A stretch of DNA of 64,000 bases from Chloroflexota bacterium (GCA_016875915.1 VGOM01000009.1:1-64000), one strand, 5' to 3'. Positions 49,349 through 59,458 are shown, numbered from the stretch's first letter. Numbers and translations: made by a program. The notes: generated from the sequence alone by a model not told the origin.

Positions 49349-50089
49349 ATGCCTGACATCACCATTGACGGACTGAACGTTCACTACCAGGTGGCCGGGC
49401 AGGGATATCCCTTCGTCCTGGTGCACGGCGGCCACCTCGACTCGTCCAACTGGCAGGCCCAGGTGGATTTCTTCTCGCAGAGATACCGTGTCATAACCTA
49501 CGACCTGCGGGGCCACGGCCAGTCGGAGATCCCGGCGGGGGACTACTCCCTGGGCGACTGCGTGGCTGACCTCGGCCGGCTGCTGGATCACCTGGGCGTG
49601 GAGCAGGCCTTCCTGGCTGGCCATTCCATGGGTGGCTACATCGCCCTCAGCTTCGCCCTGAACTGTCCCCGGCGCGTGCAGGCGCTGATCCTCACCGGCA
49701 CCAACTGCGGTCCGGTGGTGGAAACGCTGAAGGCCTGGGGAGATGAGAAGGCCGCCCGGCTGGAGTCCAGGACCGCCCCGGCCGCCAAACGGTTCGTCAA
49801 GGCCCACAAGGCCAATGCGGCCCGGCCCGACCTCACTCCCAGGCTGGCCGAGATCCGCCGGCCGGTTCTCATTGTCGTCGGTGACGGCGATACCGTGACC
49901 CCGCGCCGCATCTCCGAGGCTATGCTGAAGCAGATCCCGGGCTCCAAGCTGGAGGTCATCCCCGGGTGCGGCCACATGTGCCACCAGGAACAGCCCGACA
50001 CCTTCAACGCCATGGTGGCCGACTTCCTCGGCAGGGTCGAGGCGAGTCAGTTCGTACTTGACCATGGGCCGCAGGCCGACAGATGGTGA
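49349..50089 (+). CDS. alpha/beta hydrolase
   Basis: VLVHGGHLDSSNWQAQ, LAGHSMGGYIALSFAL (GxSxG), VVGDGDTVTP, GCGHMCHQEQP. Confidence 0.94.
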   Translation: MPDITIDGLNVHYQVAGQGYPFVLVHGGHLDSSNWQAQVDFFSQRYRVITYDLRGHGQSEIPAGDYSLGDCVADLGRLLDHLGVEQAFLAGHSMGGYIALSFALNCPRRVQALILTGTNCGPVVETLKAWGDEKAARLESRTAPAAKRFVKAHKANAARPDLTPRLAEIRRPVLIVVGDGDTVTPRRISEAMLKQIPGSKLEVIPGCGHMCHQEQPDTFNAMVADFLGRVEASQFVLDHGPQADRW

Positions 50090-51306
50090 GGCAAATGACA
50101 GACATGCCCGCGAGCAGTCACCAGGACTATATGTTCGGCCTTCTGAAGAAGGTCATTGACGAGATCGGCCCACGCCCAGCCTGCAGTGAGGCCGAGAAGA
50201 GACTGGGCCGCCTTCTGGTTGAGGAGTGGAAGCCTATCTGCGACATGATAGACGTGGAGCCGTTCACATGCAGTCCGACCGCGCTTGATGGCTCGATTCC
50301 CATCTCGGCGTTTCTCTTCCTGGCATCTGTCGTCCTCTACTGGTTTCTCCCACCCCTGGCGCTTGCATTGGCGGCAGCCAGTTGCGGCATTGTGGTTCTC
50401 GAGGTGTTCCGGTACAAGGAGTTCGTCGATTTCCTCTTCCCGCGCAAGCAGGGCGAAAACGTGATCGGGACAATTCAACCCAAGGGCAAACCCACGCAGC
50501 GGGTCATTGTCAGCGGTCACTTGGATTCGGCATACGAGTCCAATCTGTTCTTGTATCTGAAGAGCGCTTCATGGCCCGTAATAGCGGTCAGTGTGTTCGG
50601 GATACTTGTAGCTTGTGCCGGCAGTCTTGCGAAGACCCTAGCCTATCTAGGAGTCTTCTCCAATGACTCAGCTCTTGCCGGCGTCGGGATAGCCATGATT
50701 GCCTTCTGCCCTTCTGCGGCGCTCTTCCTCTTCTGGACTTCGTGGAAGCCGGTGCCGGGTGCCGTTGACAACTTGTCTGGGGTCAGTGTAGTCGCGGGCC
50801 TAGGCAGGTGCCTGGGCGAGGCAAGACAGAGCGGAGAGTGGTTTCCTGAGAGAACCCAAGTGGTGTTGTTGGCGACATCGTCGGAGGAGCCGCATCTGAG
50901 AGGCGCCATGCGATATGTAGGGCAACACCTGAAAGAGTTGAGGCTCATGCCAACGCATTGCCTCGTCCTGGAAATGATAAAAGATGAGAAGTCACTTGGG
51001 GTGTTGAAGGGTGAGTCTGCAACCGGGGCAAGACACGACCCTAGCCTGGTCAAGTTGGCTCAAGAGGCTGCCGCAAGTCACAATTGGACCATAGCCGCAG
51101 TGCAGAGTCAGCCGCCTCTTGGCACCGATGCTGCCATCTTCTCCCTGAAGGGAATCTCGGCCACATGCCTGTTCTCTCATGATCCCGATGGGTTTGACCC
51201 AACCTACCACACAAGGTACGACACGTATGAGCACGTGCGGCCCCAGGCGCTGTCCGTGATGCTGCAGTTGGTCATGGATATGATTCGGCGGATCGACGAA
51301 TCATGA
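50083..51306 (+). CDS. M28-family-like zinc peptidase with integral TM segments
   Basis: VIVSGHLDSAYES, PGAVDNLSGVSVV, LATSSEEPHLRGAMRYV, YHTRYDTYEHV; hydrophobic segments inserted in the peptidase domain. Confidence 0.85.
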   Translation: MVRQMTDMPASSHQDYMFGLLKKVIDEIGPRPACSEAEKRLGRLLVEEWKPICDMIDVEPFTCSPTALDGSIPISAFLFLASVVLYWFLPPLALALAAASCGIVVLEVFRYKEFVDFLFPRKQGENVIGTIQPKGKPTQRVIVSGHLDSAYESNLFLYLKSASWPVIAVSVFGILVACAGSLAKTLAYLGVFSNDSALAGVGIAMIAFCPSAALFLFWTSWKPVPGAVDNLSGVSVVAGLGRCLGEARQSGEWFPERTQVVLLATSSEEPHLRGAMRYVGQHLKELRLMPTHCLVLEMIKDEKSLGVLKGESATGARHDPSLVKLAQEAAASHNWTIAAVQSQPPLGTDAAIFSLKGISATCLFSHDPDGFDPTYHTRYDTYEHVRPQALSVMLQLVMDMIRRIDES

Positions 51307-51370
51307 CCGCGCTGGTATGTCCCCGGCCAGCCGGCCGCATCCGTCATCCACGCATCCGTGAACGGGTTTG

Positions 51371-51379
51371 TGGTATAGT
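51371..51379 (+). promoter_or_regulatory. extended -10 promoter element upstream of bipA
   Basis: TGGTATAGT ~160 nt before the start codon. Confidence 0.4.
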
Positions 51380-51537
51380 AGATGCAGCAGCCTATGTCCA
51401 TGCATGCCTGGCCATCCCGGTGACCCACCAGTTGTCCGCCTGAGCGCGGTGCGTCTTGCGCCGTCCGCAGCGGTGGAGCATCCAGTGTCTCCCTCCCGGA
51501 TGAGAAGACCGTGGCAGCGTGGCATGCCTGTTGAGAG

Positions 51538-53388
51538 GTGAAGTTGGCGCAGACCCATCGTCAGGACATCAGAAACATCGCCATAATCGCCCACGTGGAT
51601 CATGGCAAGACCACCCTGGTTGATGCCATGCTCAAGCAGAGCAAGATCTTCCGTGACACCGAGCAGATCGGTCAGTTCATCATGGACCGCAACCCGCTGG
51701 AGCGCGAGAAGGGCATCACCATCCTGGCCAAGAACACTGCAGTGATCTACCGCGGTGTGAAGATCAACATCATCGACACCCCGGGGCATGCCGATTTCAG
51801 CGGCGAGGTGGAGCGCGTCACCAACATGGCCGATGGCTGCCTGCTCCTGGTGGACTCTGTGGAAGGCCCCATGCCCCAGACCAAGTTCGTGCTCCGGCAG
51901 GCTCTAGAGGCGGGACTGAAGCCCATCGTGGTCATCAACAAGATCGACCGCGAGAACGCCCGCGTGGACGAGGCAGTCAGCCTCACTCAGGACCTCTTCT
52001 TGGAGTTGGCGACCAGCACCGACCAACTCGACTTCCCGGTGCTCTACGCCAGCGCCCGGGACGGCGTGGCCGTGACCGATCCCGAAGCGGAGGGCGGGGA
52101 CCTGGTACCACTCTTCGAATGCATACTCCGGCAGGTGCCCCCGCCGGCCATTGAGGAAGGCCCGTTTCAGATGCTGGTCTCGAATCTCGACTATGACAGC
52201 TACCGGGGCAAGATCGCCATTGGCCGCATCCTGCGGGGCAGGGTCAGTCCCCACGACCGCGTGGTCACCCTGAACAGCGAAGGAGAAGCCGCAACTTGGG
52301 AAATCAGCCAAGTGTTCACCTATCTGGGGCTGGAGCGCTTGGAGGTGGAAGAGGCCCGGGCCGGCGACATCGTGGCTCTCACCGGACTGGAAGAGGTCCG
52401 CATTGGCGACACCATAGCCAGCCCGGAACAGCCGCAGGCTCTGCCCGGCATAGAGGTGGGCGAGCCCACCCTGAAGATGACCTTCGGCGTGAGTACCTCG
52501 CCTCTCGCCGGCAGGGAGGGACAGTACTGCACCTCCCGTCATCTGCGGGCCAGGCTGTTCAGGGAACTGGAGACCAACATCAGCCTCAGGGTTGAGGAGA
52601 CCGGCAACGCCGACGTCTTCCTTGTCTGCGGCCGGGGCGAGCTGCATCTGGCCATCCTCATCGAAACCATGCGCCGTGAGGGCTACGAGTTCCAGGTCTC
52701 CAAACCGGAGGCCATCACCAGGACGGTCGACGGCGTGCTCCTCGAGCCCGTGGAGGCCTTGACCATAGACACCACGGCGGAGTACATCGGGGTGGTCTCG
52801 GAGATCCTCAGCCAGCGCCGGGCCCGGATGGTCAACATGCGCAATGAAGGAACCAGCGCCCATCTGGAGTTCCACATCCCCACCAGAGGACTGGTCGGCT
52901 TCCGCAGCGCCTTCCTCACCGCCACCCGGGGCGAGGGAGTGATGAACACGCTGTTCCTGGACTATGAGCCGTGGGCCGGCGAGATCGCCCCATTCCGTGG
53001 CGGGGTCCTGGTCGCCTCAGCGGGCGGAGTGGCCGTCACCTATGGACTGAACAACGCTCAGGGCCGCGGCATCACCTTCATCGAGCCGGGAGCGCAGGTC
53101 TATGAAGGCATGATCGTCGGTTCGACTGCGCACGGACGCGACATCCCGGTGAACGTCTGCAAGGAGAAGAAACAGACCAACATCCGCTCATCGACGTCCG
53201 ACATCGCCGTGAAGCTGGCCCCTCCCGTGAAGATGAGCCTGGAGGAAGCCCTGGGCTTCGTCAACAACGATGAGCTTGTTGAAGTGACCCCGAAGAACAT
53301 CAGGCTGCGGAAGAAGCTGCTCATCCAGCGCGAGCGGCTCAGGGCCAGCTACGCCGCAAGGCGGGGTCGGGACGAGGAGGCCGACTAG
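51538..53388 (+). CDS. typA: GTP-binding protein TypA/BipA
   Basis: [64 protein letters not shown]; elongation factor-like C-terminus. Confidence 0.97.
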   Translation: MKLAQTHRQDIRNIAIIAHVDHGKTTLVDAMLKQSKIFRDTEQIGQFIMDRNPLEREKGITILAKNTAVIYRGVKINIIDTPGHADFSGEVERVTNMADGCLLLVDSVEGPMPQTKFVLRQALEAGLKPIVVINKIDRENARVDEAVSLTQDLFLELATSTDQLDFPVLYASARDGVAVTDPEAEGGDLVPLFECILRQVPPPAIEEGPFQMLVSNLDYDSYRGKIAIGRILRGRVSPHDRVVTLNSEGEAATWEISQVFTYLGLERLEVEEARAGDIVALTGLEEVRIGDTIASPEQPQALPGIEVGEPTLKMTFGVSTSPLAGREGQYCTSRHLRARLFRELETNISLRVEETGNADVFLVCGRGELHLAILIETMRREGYEFQVSKPEAITRTVDGVLLEPVEALTIDTTAEYIGVVSEILSQRRARMVNMRNEGTSAHLEFHIPTRGLVGFRSAFLTATRGEGVMNTLFLDYEPWAGEIAPFRGGVLVASAGGVAVTYGLNNAQGRGITFIEPGAQVYEGMIVGSTAHGRDIPVNVCKEKKQTNIRSSTSDIAVKLAPPVKMSLEEALGFVNNDELVEVTPKNIRLRKKLLIQRERLRASYAARRGRDEEAD

Positions 53389-53420
53389 GCGTTCGTCTGG
53401 ACACCCTGCTCGCCCATGAC

Positions 53421-53460
53421 GTGTCATCCGCCTCTGGCGGACCCAGGTGGGGTGGGGCAC
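53421..53460 (+). repeat. REP-like palindromic repeat (GTCATCCGCCTCTGGCGGACCCAGG variant)
   Basis: TCCGCC-TC-TGGCGGA hairpin with CCAGG/G-rich tail. Confidence 0.6.
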
Positions 53461-53491
53461 GCCCAATCCAGCCGAAGAAAGAGGTCCCGAT

Positions 53492-53962
53492 TTGACTGAC
53501 AAGGCCTTTCAGGACTACTACCCCGATCAGTTGAGCTACTGCTACGGCTGCGGCCGGCTCAACGAACACGGCCTGCATGTTCAGAGCCGCTGGGATGGGG
53601 AAGAGGCCGTCTGCACCTTCCAGCCGAAGTCCTATCACATCGCCATCCCCGGCTATGTCTATGGTGGCCTGATCGCCTCGCTCATCGACTGCCACTGCAC
53701 AGGCACGGCGGCCGCCGCCTCATACCGGGCCGAGGGCCGGACCATGGGCACGGAGCCTGCCCTCCGTTTCGTCACCGCTTCACTCCATGTGGACTACCTC
53801 AAGCCCACCCCGCTTGGCCTTCCCCTGGAGGTCCGGGCCACAGTCAAGGAGCTCAAGGGCCGCAAGGTCATCCTGTCGGCCACCCTCTCCGCTCAAGGCA
53901 CCGTCTGTGCACGGGGGGAAGTCGTCGCCGTCAGGATGCCGGAGCACCTAGTCACCGCCTAA
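53492..53962 (+). CDS. hot-dog thioesterase (PaaI-like)
   Basis: GYVYGGLIASLIDCHCTGTAAAAS, ALRFVTASLHVDYLKPTPLGLPLEVRATV; TTG start. Confidence 0.87.
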   Translation: MTDKAFQDYYPDQLSYCYGCGRLNEHGLHVQSRWDGEEAVCTFQPKSYHIAIPGYVYGGLIASLIDCHCTGTAAAASYRAEGRTMGTEPALRFVTASLHVDYLKPTPLGLPLEVRATVKELKGRKVILSATLSAQGTVCARGEVVAVRMPEHLVTA

Positions 53963-54028
53963 CCCCGGCCACGCTACAAGGGATTCCCCGCCGCTGTTTC
54001 GTGCGTCGTGCCCGCGGTCCCTCGACCA

Positions 54029-54077
54029 TGTGATGCCGCACTCGATGCGGCATCCAGGGCCGGAGCGGGGCGGCAAC
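54029..54077 (+). repeat. REP-like palindromic repeat
   Basis: TGATGCCGCACTCGATGCGGCATCCAGGGC + G-rich tail. Confidence 0.75.
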
Positions 54078-54117
54078 GCACCTGATCCTCATTCGCGGAT
54101 CAGCCATCTTCGCGAGT

Positions 54118-54147
54118 TTGACAACCCCCCCCGTGTTTCTCTATGCT
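54118..54147 (+). promoter_or_regulatory. putative promoter of a (near-)leaderless gene
   Basis: TTGACA (54118-54123), 18-nt spacer, TATGCT (54142-54147); ATG at 54157, no evident SD. Confidence 0.45.
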
Positions 54148-54156
54148 TTGCCCACT

Positions 54157-54630
54157 ATGGCATACAGTGAGCAACTGCGCCGCGGCCTTGCCTTCGGAGT
54201 CCTCGGTTTGTTGGTGGTTGCCATGGTGGCGCTTCCCGCTGCCTGCGGCTGCCGCGAAGACCACGTTGCGTACCTTTGTTTCACACCGGCCAGTGCGTCA
54301 CTGGTTGTTGGCAATTCGCTCCAGGTCACAGCCACGTTGCAGCCAGAGGACGAGCCTTCCGATAGGGCGTGTATCGAAAAGGAGAACTGGCAGTGGGTAT
54401 CATGGAGCAACGACGGCGGCGAGATCGAGTTCAGCCAGATTGAACTGGACTGGAGCGGTCCAGCCGAAGGGATCTACGTAGCTCAGGTTCTGTGCACGGC
54501 TAGGCAGGCAGGGACCGTCTCGATCAGGCCAAAGCAAGCTGGGAGCGAGCCCTGTCTCGGATTCACCGGCGGGTTGTCCTGCATTGATGTATGCACCATC
54601 ACCGTAACCACCAGCCCCTTCATATGGTGA
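54157..54630 (+). CDS. putative secreted/lipoprotein, Ig-like fold
   Basis: N-terminal hydrophobic segment FGVLGLLVVAMVALPAACGC; beta-rich remainder. Confidence 0.65.
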   Translation: MAYSEQLRRGLAFGVLGLLVVAMVALPAACGCREDHVAYLCFTPASASLVVGNSLQVTATLQPEDEPSDRACIEKENWQWVSWSNDGGEIEFSQIELDWSGPAEGIYVAQVLCTARQAGTVSIRPKQAGSEPCLGFTGGLSCIDVCTITVTTSPFIW

Positions 54631-54698
54631 GCCGGCAGGCCGCCTCACTGTTCGGCCCCTCCCGGATCAGCCCCCCTTCACCGGCGCCCGACGGCGCT

Positions 54699-55142
54699 TC
54701 ACCCCGCGCTCTCGAAGCTCACCCTGGAGGCATCGCTGGTCCCAGGCCAGAGCAGGCCTCTAATCTCCCGCTGCTCCACCGGATCGGTGATCGGCTCGAC
54801 CTCTGAGAGGGCCTCGCCGTTCTCATTCGATCCGTATCTCCAGCGCACCACGTAGCCCTTCACGCTCATGCTCCCCAGCCAGGAGACGCCCGTGCCGGTG
54901 CAGAAGGTGATATTGCTGGCCTCGGCGTAGTGGTAGAGCACCTTCCGCCCCTGGTAGTCCAGCAGTTCCTCATTCAGGGTAAATCGCTTCTCTTCCAGGA
55001 CCGGGTCCCGAATGGGATGGGCATACACATAGGCCATGGCTGTCGAACCCTGCTTGGCCTCCATAATACCGTCCCTCACGGCGGACATCAACCCGGCCGG
55101 CAGACCCTGGAACTGGGAACCGGAGCCCCCTCCATTTCGTCT
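54699..55142 (-). CDS. conserved hypothetical protein
   Basis: ORF from Met76 of the listed 222-aa ORF (MRRNGGGSGSQFQGLPAGLMSAVRDGIMEAKQGSTAMAYVYAHPIRDPVLEEKRFTL...). Confidence 0.6.
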   Translation of the reverse strand, partial: RRNGGGSGSQFQGLPAGLMSAVRDGIMEAKQGSTAMAYVYAHPIRDPVLEEKRFTLNEELLDYQGRKVLYHYAEASNITFCTGTGVSWLGSMSVKGYVVRWRYGSNENGEALSEVEPITDPVEQREIRGLLWPGTSDASRVSFESAG

Positions 55143-55413
55143 CATTGATTGGATGGCAAGGACTGCTTGCCACTTGCCGGAGTCACCATGAGCCGTCGAG
55201 TGAAGGAAGAGGCCACGGGGGCTGCCCCCGGTAGGTACTACTACCGCGGTCGCTACTGGTCGGGGCTGCACTGGTCCAAGCTGCACAGCCTGGCCGGCGC
55301 TGCCGAAGCATCTCCTTCCCCGGAAGAGGGGTTCGGCTCCGCTGGGGAGCCCGAGGTGGCGCCGCACGGTGACCGTCGCCGCGCGCCCGAACCCGCCACC
55401 CTAGACGTCGCTC

Positions 55414-56220
55414 TCATCCCTTCGCCGCTCTGATGGTGGCCCACCTCATCTTCCCCGTCACCACCGTCTTCTGTCCCTCTGTGGCGAAGGCGAAGTAGTT
55501 CCGCTCGAACCTCTGCACAAGTTCCTTCTGCCTCCGGAAGACCATGTTGCCCCGGGCCTGCGCCCAGTGGGCGCCCATGGGTATGCTCTCTATCCCCCTG
55601 CGGTCCACACTGAACTCATGCACGTGGTAGCTGTTGCTGGAAAAGCCCGCTGCCTCGTAGAGCCCCACCAGTTGCGACATGGTGAAGAAGCGGAACTGGG
55701 GGCCGTGAGCTTCCTGGAAGGCCTCTTCTATGGCTTCGTTCAGCTTCTCATCCTGGCTGTCCCCAGGTTCGAGCAGCACGGGGTCCAGGGAGAACAAATA
55801 GCCCTTCGGCTTCAGCACCCGGTGAAGCTCCACCGTGGCCTCTTCCGGGCTGGCGAAGTGATGAAAGCTCAACATCAGGCAGGCGGAGTCGAAGGATGCC
55901 TCCCGGAACGGCAGCTTCTCCGCAGCGCCCCTGACCAGGAGGAAGTTCTCGATGCCTTGTCTGACGGTCTTCTCCCTGGCCACCCTCAACATGCCCCGGC
56001 CGGAATCGATGCCCACCACGGACCCGCGGCGCAGCCTCTTGTACAGGACCATGGCCAGGCGGCCTGTGCCGGTGCCCACGTCCAGCACCCGGTCTCCCTC
56101 ATTGGGCTTCAGCCCGTCGATGACCACGCTGGTCAGATGGTCCAGCGCCTCCATTCTAGTCACCCGCTGGTCGAACTGAAGCGCCTTCTGATAGTCCTGA
56201 TAGTCCATCTCTTCGGCCAT
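55414..56220 (-). CDS. class I SAM-dependent methyltransferase
   Basis: GDRVLDVGTGTGRLAMVLYKRL, FREASFDSACLMLSFHHFASPEEATVELHRVLKPKGYLFSLDPV; ATG at 56220 with upstream GGAAGGG. Confidence 0.93.
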   Translation of the reverse strand: MAEEMDYQDYQKALQFDQRVTRMEALDHLTSVVIDGLKPNEGDRVLDVGTGTGRLAMVLYKRLRRGSVVGIDSGRGMLRVAREKTVRQGIENFLLVRGAAEKLPFREASFDSACLMLSFHHFASPEEATVELHRVLKPKGYLFSLDPVLLEPGDSQDEKLNEAIEEAFQEAHGPQFRFFTMSQLVGLYEAAGFSSNSYHVHEFSVDRRGIESIPMGAHWAQARGNMVFRRQKELVQRFERNYFAFATEGQKTVVTGKMRWATIRAAKG

Positions 56221-56332
56221 AGCGGTCAGTCCCTTCCAGATGGCGTCACGCCATCCACCCCGTCGAATCCGTCGGCTTCCTCGGACTGCGCTCAAGTATA
56301 TCACCGCCGCCACCGCCCCTCGCACGCGCGCC

Positions 56333-56400
56333 AAGTCCTTCCGCGGAAGGATCATGCCGCACTTGATGCGCCACCCAGGGGGCCGCGGGATGGGGGCAAG
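56333..56400 (+). repeat. composite REP-like repeat (TCCTTCCGCGGAAGGA palindrome + GCCGCACTTGATGC module)
   Basis: AAGTCCTTCCGCGGAAGGATCATGCCGCACTTGATGCGCCACCCAGGGGG. Confidence 0.7.
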
Positions 56401-56487
56401 CCGCCGCGCGGAGCCCTCCTTCTGCCATCACCCCCCCGCTTGAAGCCACCTGCCGCACCGTGCGACAATAAGGCAGCGGGCTTCAGC

Positions 56488-57081
56488 ATGACAGTCATAG
56501 GCCTCACCGGTGGCATATGCAGCGGCAAGAGCACCGTAGCCGACTTCCTGGCCCGCCTGGGCGCGGTTGTCGTAAGCGCCGACGCCATCGGGCACGAAGC
56601 CTTCAAGCCCCATTCGGAGATGTGGCAGCGCGTAGTGGATGAGTTTGGCCGGGGCATCCTCACTGACGGCGATCAGATCGACCGCCGGAAGCTCGGTGAG
56701 ATGGTCTTCGGCAACGGCGATGCCCTGGCCCGGCTGAACGGCATCATGCACCCCGGCATGCATCAGGTGGCCGTCGGCAGGATCGAGGAACTCAAGCGCC
56801 AGGGCGTGAAGGTGGTGGTCCTCGAAGCGCCCCTTCTCATTGAGGCCAACTGGCTGGACCTGGTCGATGAGATCTGGGTGGCTGTGGCTGGCGAAGAGAC
56901 CGTGCTGCGCCGTTGCCGCCAGCGCTCCGGCCTGTCCCAGGACCAGGCCAGGGCCCGCATCACGGCTCAGACCTCCGTCCAGGAGAAGCTGAAGCACGCC
57001 GATGTGGTCATTGACACCGATGTCACCCTGGCCGAGTTGGAGGCCAGGGTGAAGGGACTCTGGAAGGAGAAGTTTGCCTAG
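56488..57081 (+). CDS. coaE: dephospho-CoA kinase
   Basis: MTVIGLTGGICSGKSTVADFLARLGAVVVSADAIGHEAF; VLEAPLLIEANWLDLVDEIWVA. Confidence 0.95.
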   Translation: MTVIGLTGGICSGKSTVADFLARLGAVVVSADAIGHEAFKPHSEMWQRVVDEFGRGILTDGDQIDRRKLGEMVFGNGDALARLNGIMHPGMHQVAVGRIEELKRQGVKVVVLEAPLLIEANWLDLVDEIWVAVAGEETVLRRCRQRSGLSQDQARARITAQTSVQEKLKHADVVIDTDVTLAELEARVKGLWKEKFA

Positions 57082-57685
57082 CCTCTGCGGCAGGTTGGAC
57101 AAGGAGAGCATCCGCGGGGCCCTCTCTCGGCGTCTGAAGCACATCGAGAAGGCCCCCGGCTACACGCCATCCGCCGTTCTCATCCCCCTCTACGTCAAAG
57201 AGGGCGAGTGCTGCCTGGTCTTCACCAGGCGGACGGAGATGGTCAACCACCACAAGGGCCAGATCTCCTTCCCCGGAGGCGGACGCCACCCTGAAGATGC
57301 CACCCTGATGCACACCGCCATCAGGGAGTCCTGGGAGGAGATCGGCCTCAAGCCTGAACACATAGAGATCCTCGGCGAGCTTGACGATATCGCCACCTAT
57401 ACCACCAACTTTGTCATCTCCCCCTATGTGGCTGCCATCCCCTACCCCTACCAGTTCCGGCTCAACGCCTACGAGGTGGACCAGATCATCGAGGTCCCCC
57501 TGTCCGTTCTCTTCGACCCGAACAACTTCAGCCAGGAAGTGGTATCTCTGGGGGACAAGCTCATCCTGCAGTACTTCTACCGCCACGGCGACCAGGTCGT
57601 CTACGGAGCCACCGCCCGGATCCTGAAGCAGTTCCTGGAGATCCTCGCCGACGCGCCCCAAGCGCAAACCCTGGGCCCATCATAG
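57074..57685 (+). CDS. NUDIX hydrolase (CoA pyrophosphatase-like)
   Basis: GQISFPGGGRHPEDATLMHTAIRESWEEIGL; overlaps coaE. Confidence 0.92.
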   Translation: MPSLCGRLDKESIRGALSRRLKHIEKAPGYTPSAVLIPLYVKEGECCLVFTRRTEMVNHHKGQISFPGGGRHPEDATLMHTAIRESWEEIGLKPEHIEILGELDDIATYTTNFVISPYVAAIPYPYQFRLNAYEVDQIIEVPLSVLFDPNNFSQEVVSLGDKLILQYFYRHGDQVVYGATARILKQFLEILADAPQAQTLGPS

Positions 57686-57745
57686 GTAGTCTGTCCTTCA
57701 ACGCTTCCCCCGCCTCAAGCGGGTCTCGCCGCATACCCTAGTCAA

Positions 57746-57852
57746 TGATGTCATGCCGCACTTGATGCGGCATCCATGGCTGGTGCGGGGCGGCGCGGTG
57801 CCGCCAGGTCCTTCCGCGGAAGGATCATCCCGCACTTGATGCAGGATCCACG
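57746..57852 (+). repeat. double composite REP-like repeat
   Basis: TGTCATGCCGCACTTGATGCGGCATCCATGGC...CCAGGTCCTTCCGCGGAAGGATCATCCCGCACTTGATGCAGGATCC. Confidence 0.8.
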
Positions 57853-57901
57853 TCTCCGATAGCCTCAGCCTTCACAGCCCGTATCCAAACTGAGGTTGGG
57901 C

Positions 57902-57910
57902 TGCTATAAT
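57902..57910 (+). promoter_or_regulatory. extended -10 promoter element
   Basis: TGCTATAAT ~34 nt upstream of ATG 57944. Confidence 0.5.
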
Positions 57911-57943
57911 CTCGCACGAGACTGTTGTCAGAGGGAGGAAGAT

Positions 57944-58579
57944 ATGCTCTACTGCCCAAAATGTCGCGGTGAGTTCGAGGACTGGGTCAAGACGTGCCCG
58001 GACTGCCAGGTCGACCTCGTAGCCGAGGCACCCCCTCCACCGGATCGGCCAAGTCGACTCAACTCGCTCAGGGCACTTGGCCAATCCCTTGGCAACCCCA
58101 GGCTGCTGCTGATCCTGGCTGGCGCGACGACGCTCCTGGCCCTCTTTGCGTTGATATTCGTCTTTGTGGCAGCCCGAGTTGTGGAGAATGCGGGGGGATG
58201 GGGCTTGAGTATGACCATACTGATCTACTTGAGCGGAGTCGCATACTATCCGGGAGTGCTGCTCGGTCTGGCTGCCTTGGTAATACCAGCATGGACTGAC
58301 AGTCCTGCGGGTGCGCATCGCGTGTTTCGGTTGTTGGTGATCGGGGCTGTTGCCCTTGTCCTTCTGGGTATTGGTCAGGTGGTCACCTATGCCGCTCTAC
58401 ACCTCGGCCCAACCTATACCTATCCCGAATCAGGTTGGCGAATAGCCAGTGAGGTCTCCCGTATGCTGGCCGGTGCCCTGTTCAGCAGTGCCCTGCTGCT
58501 TGGCCTGGGCTATCTGTGCCTGCGTCGAGCCAGAGCCACCGACTCAACAGGGGAAGTGACTCAGCAGCCGGAACCCTAG
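57944..58579 (+). CDS. zinc-ribbon membrane protein
   Basis: MLYCPKCRGEFEDWVKTCPDCQVDLV followed by several TM helices; SD GGGAGGAA. Confidence 0.8.
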   Translation: MLYCPKCRGEFEDWVKTCPDCQVDLVAEAPPPPDRPSRLNSLRALGQSLGNPRLLLILAGATTLLALFALIFVFVAARVVENAGGWGLSMTILIYLSGVAYYPGVLLGLAALVIPAWTDSPAGAHRVFRLLVIGAVALVLLGIGQVVTYAALHLGPTYTYPESGWRIASEVSRMLAGALFSSALLLGLGYLCLRRARATDSTGEVTQQPEP

Positions 58580-58702
58580 TCATTCGTGCTGCGCACACTC
58601 AGGCGCCAAACGGGTTCTCTGCATCCGTTGACTTCAGCCCGTGGCATTCATGCCCAGTCCCGGCCCGGCATGGTACACTCAAGCAGGTGATCCGAACCCA
58701 CC

Positions 58703-59440
58703 ATGCCAGCCCTACCTCGAGTCGCCGCCACTCTGATCCTGCCGCGCCAAGCAGCCCCGCCCGCCGCCGGGATTGAGGTGCTCATGCTGCGCAGGCACGC
58801 CGGCAGCGCCTTCATGCCTGGGGCGTATGTCTTCCCCGGCGGGGTTGTGGAGGAGTCGGACTATTCCCCCGAAATGGAGCGTCTCTGCCGCGGGCTGACC
58901 TCTGCCCGGGCCCGAGACATCATCCCCGACGCCACTCCACCCCGGAAGGCCCTGGGCTTCTTCGTGGCCGCCGTCCGTGAGGCCTTCGAAGAGGCCGGGA
59001 TTCTCCTGGCCTGCACCGAAGCATCATCTCCCTCATCGCTCACCCATGAGCAGAAGGCCCGCCTTGCCTCCCACCGCCTCCCCGTCCACCGCAACCCCCG
59101 ACTCTTCGCCTCCATGCTTGCCGGCGAAGGCCTCAAGATCGCTGCGGACAGCCTCTCCTACTTCGCCCACTGGATCACCCCCGAGGCGTCCCCGATCAGG
59201 TTCGACGCCCGTTTCTTCGTGGCCGCGGCCCCTGAGGATCAGGAGGCCTCGTCAGACGACATGGAGACTACCGCTGCGCTGTGGATTGCCCCGCGGGCGC
59301 TGCTGGAGGCGCATCACAGAGGGGACCTCTACCTGCCCGTGCCCACGCTGGCCAGCGTGACCGCTCTGATGGAGTTCTCCAGCGTTGAGCAGGTGATTGC
59401 CTCGGCCCGGGCCAGGGCAATACGCGTCAGCTACGGATGA
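58703..59440 (+). CDS. NUDIX hydrolase (NUDT7/19-like)
   Basis: MPGAYVFPGGVVEESD...AAVREAFEEAGILLA. Confidence 0.9.
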   Translation: MPALPRVAATLILPRQAAPPAAGIEVLMLRRHAGSAFMPGAYVFPGGVVEESDYSPEMERLCRGLTSARARDIIPDATPPRKALGFFVAAVREAFEEAGILLACTEASSPSSLTHEQKARLASHRLPVHRNPRLFASMLAGEGLKIAADSLSYFAHWITPEASPIRFDARFFVAAAPEDQEASSDDMETTAALWIAPRALLEAHHRGDLYLPVPTLASVTALMEFSSVEQVIASARARAIRVSYG

Positions 59441-59458
59441 GGCCGCCCGGCCAGCCCT

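Noticed and set aside
55188-55433. Possible small plus-strand protein MSRRVKEEATGAAPGRYYYRGRYWSGLHWSKLHS...
   Set aside because: Aromatic/Arg N-terminus is curious and it would be divergent from the 54699-55142 gene, but its 3' end runs into the convergent methyltransferase gene and I cannot support it from sequence alone.
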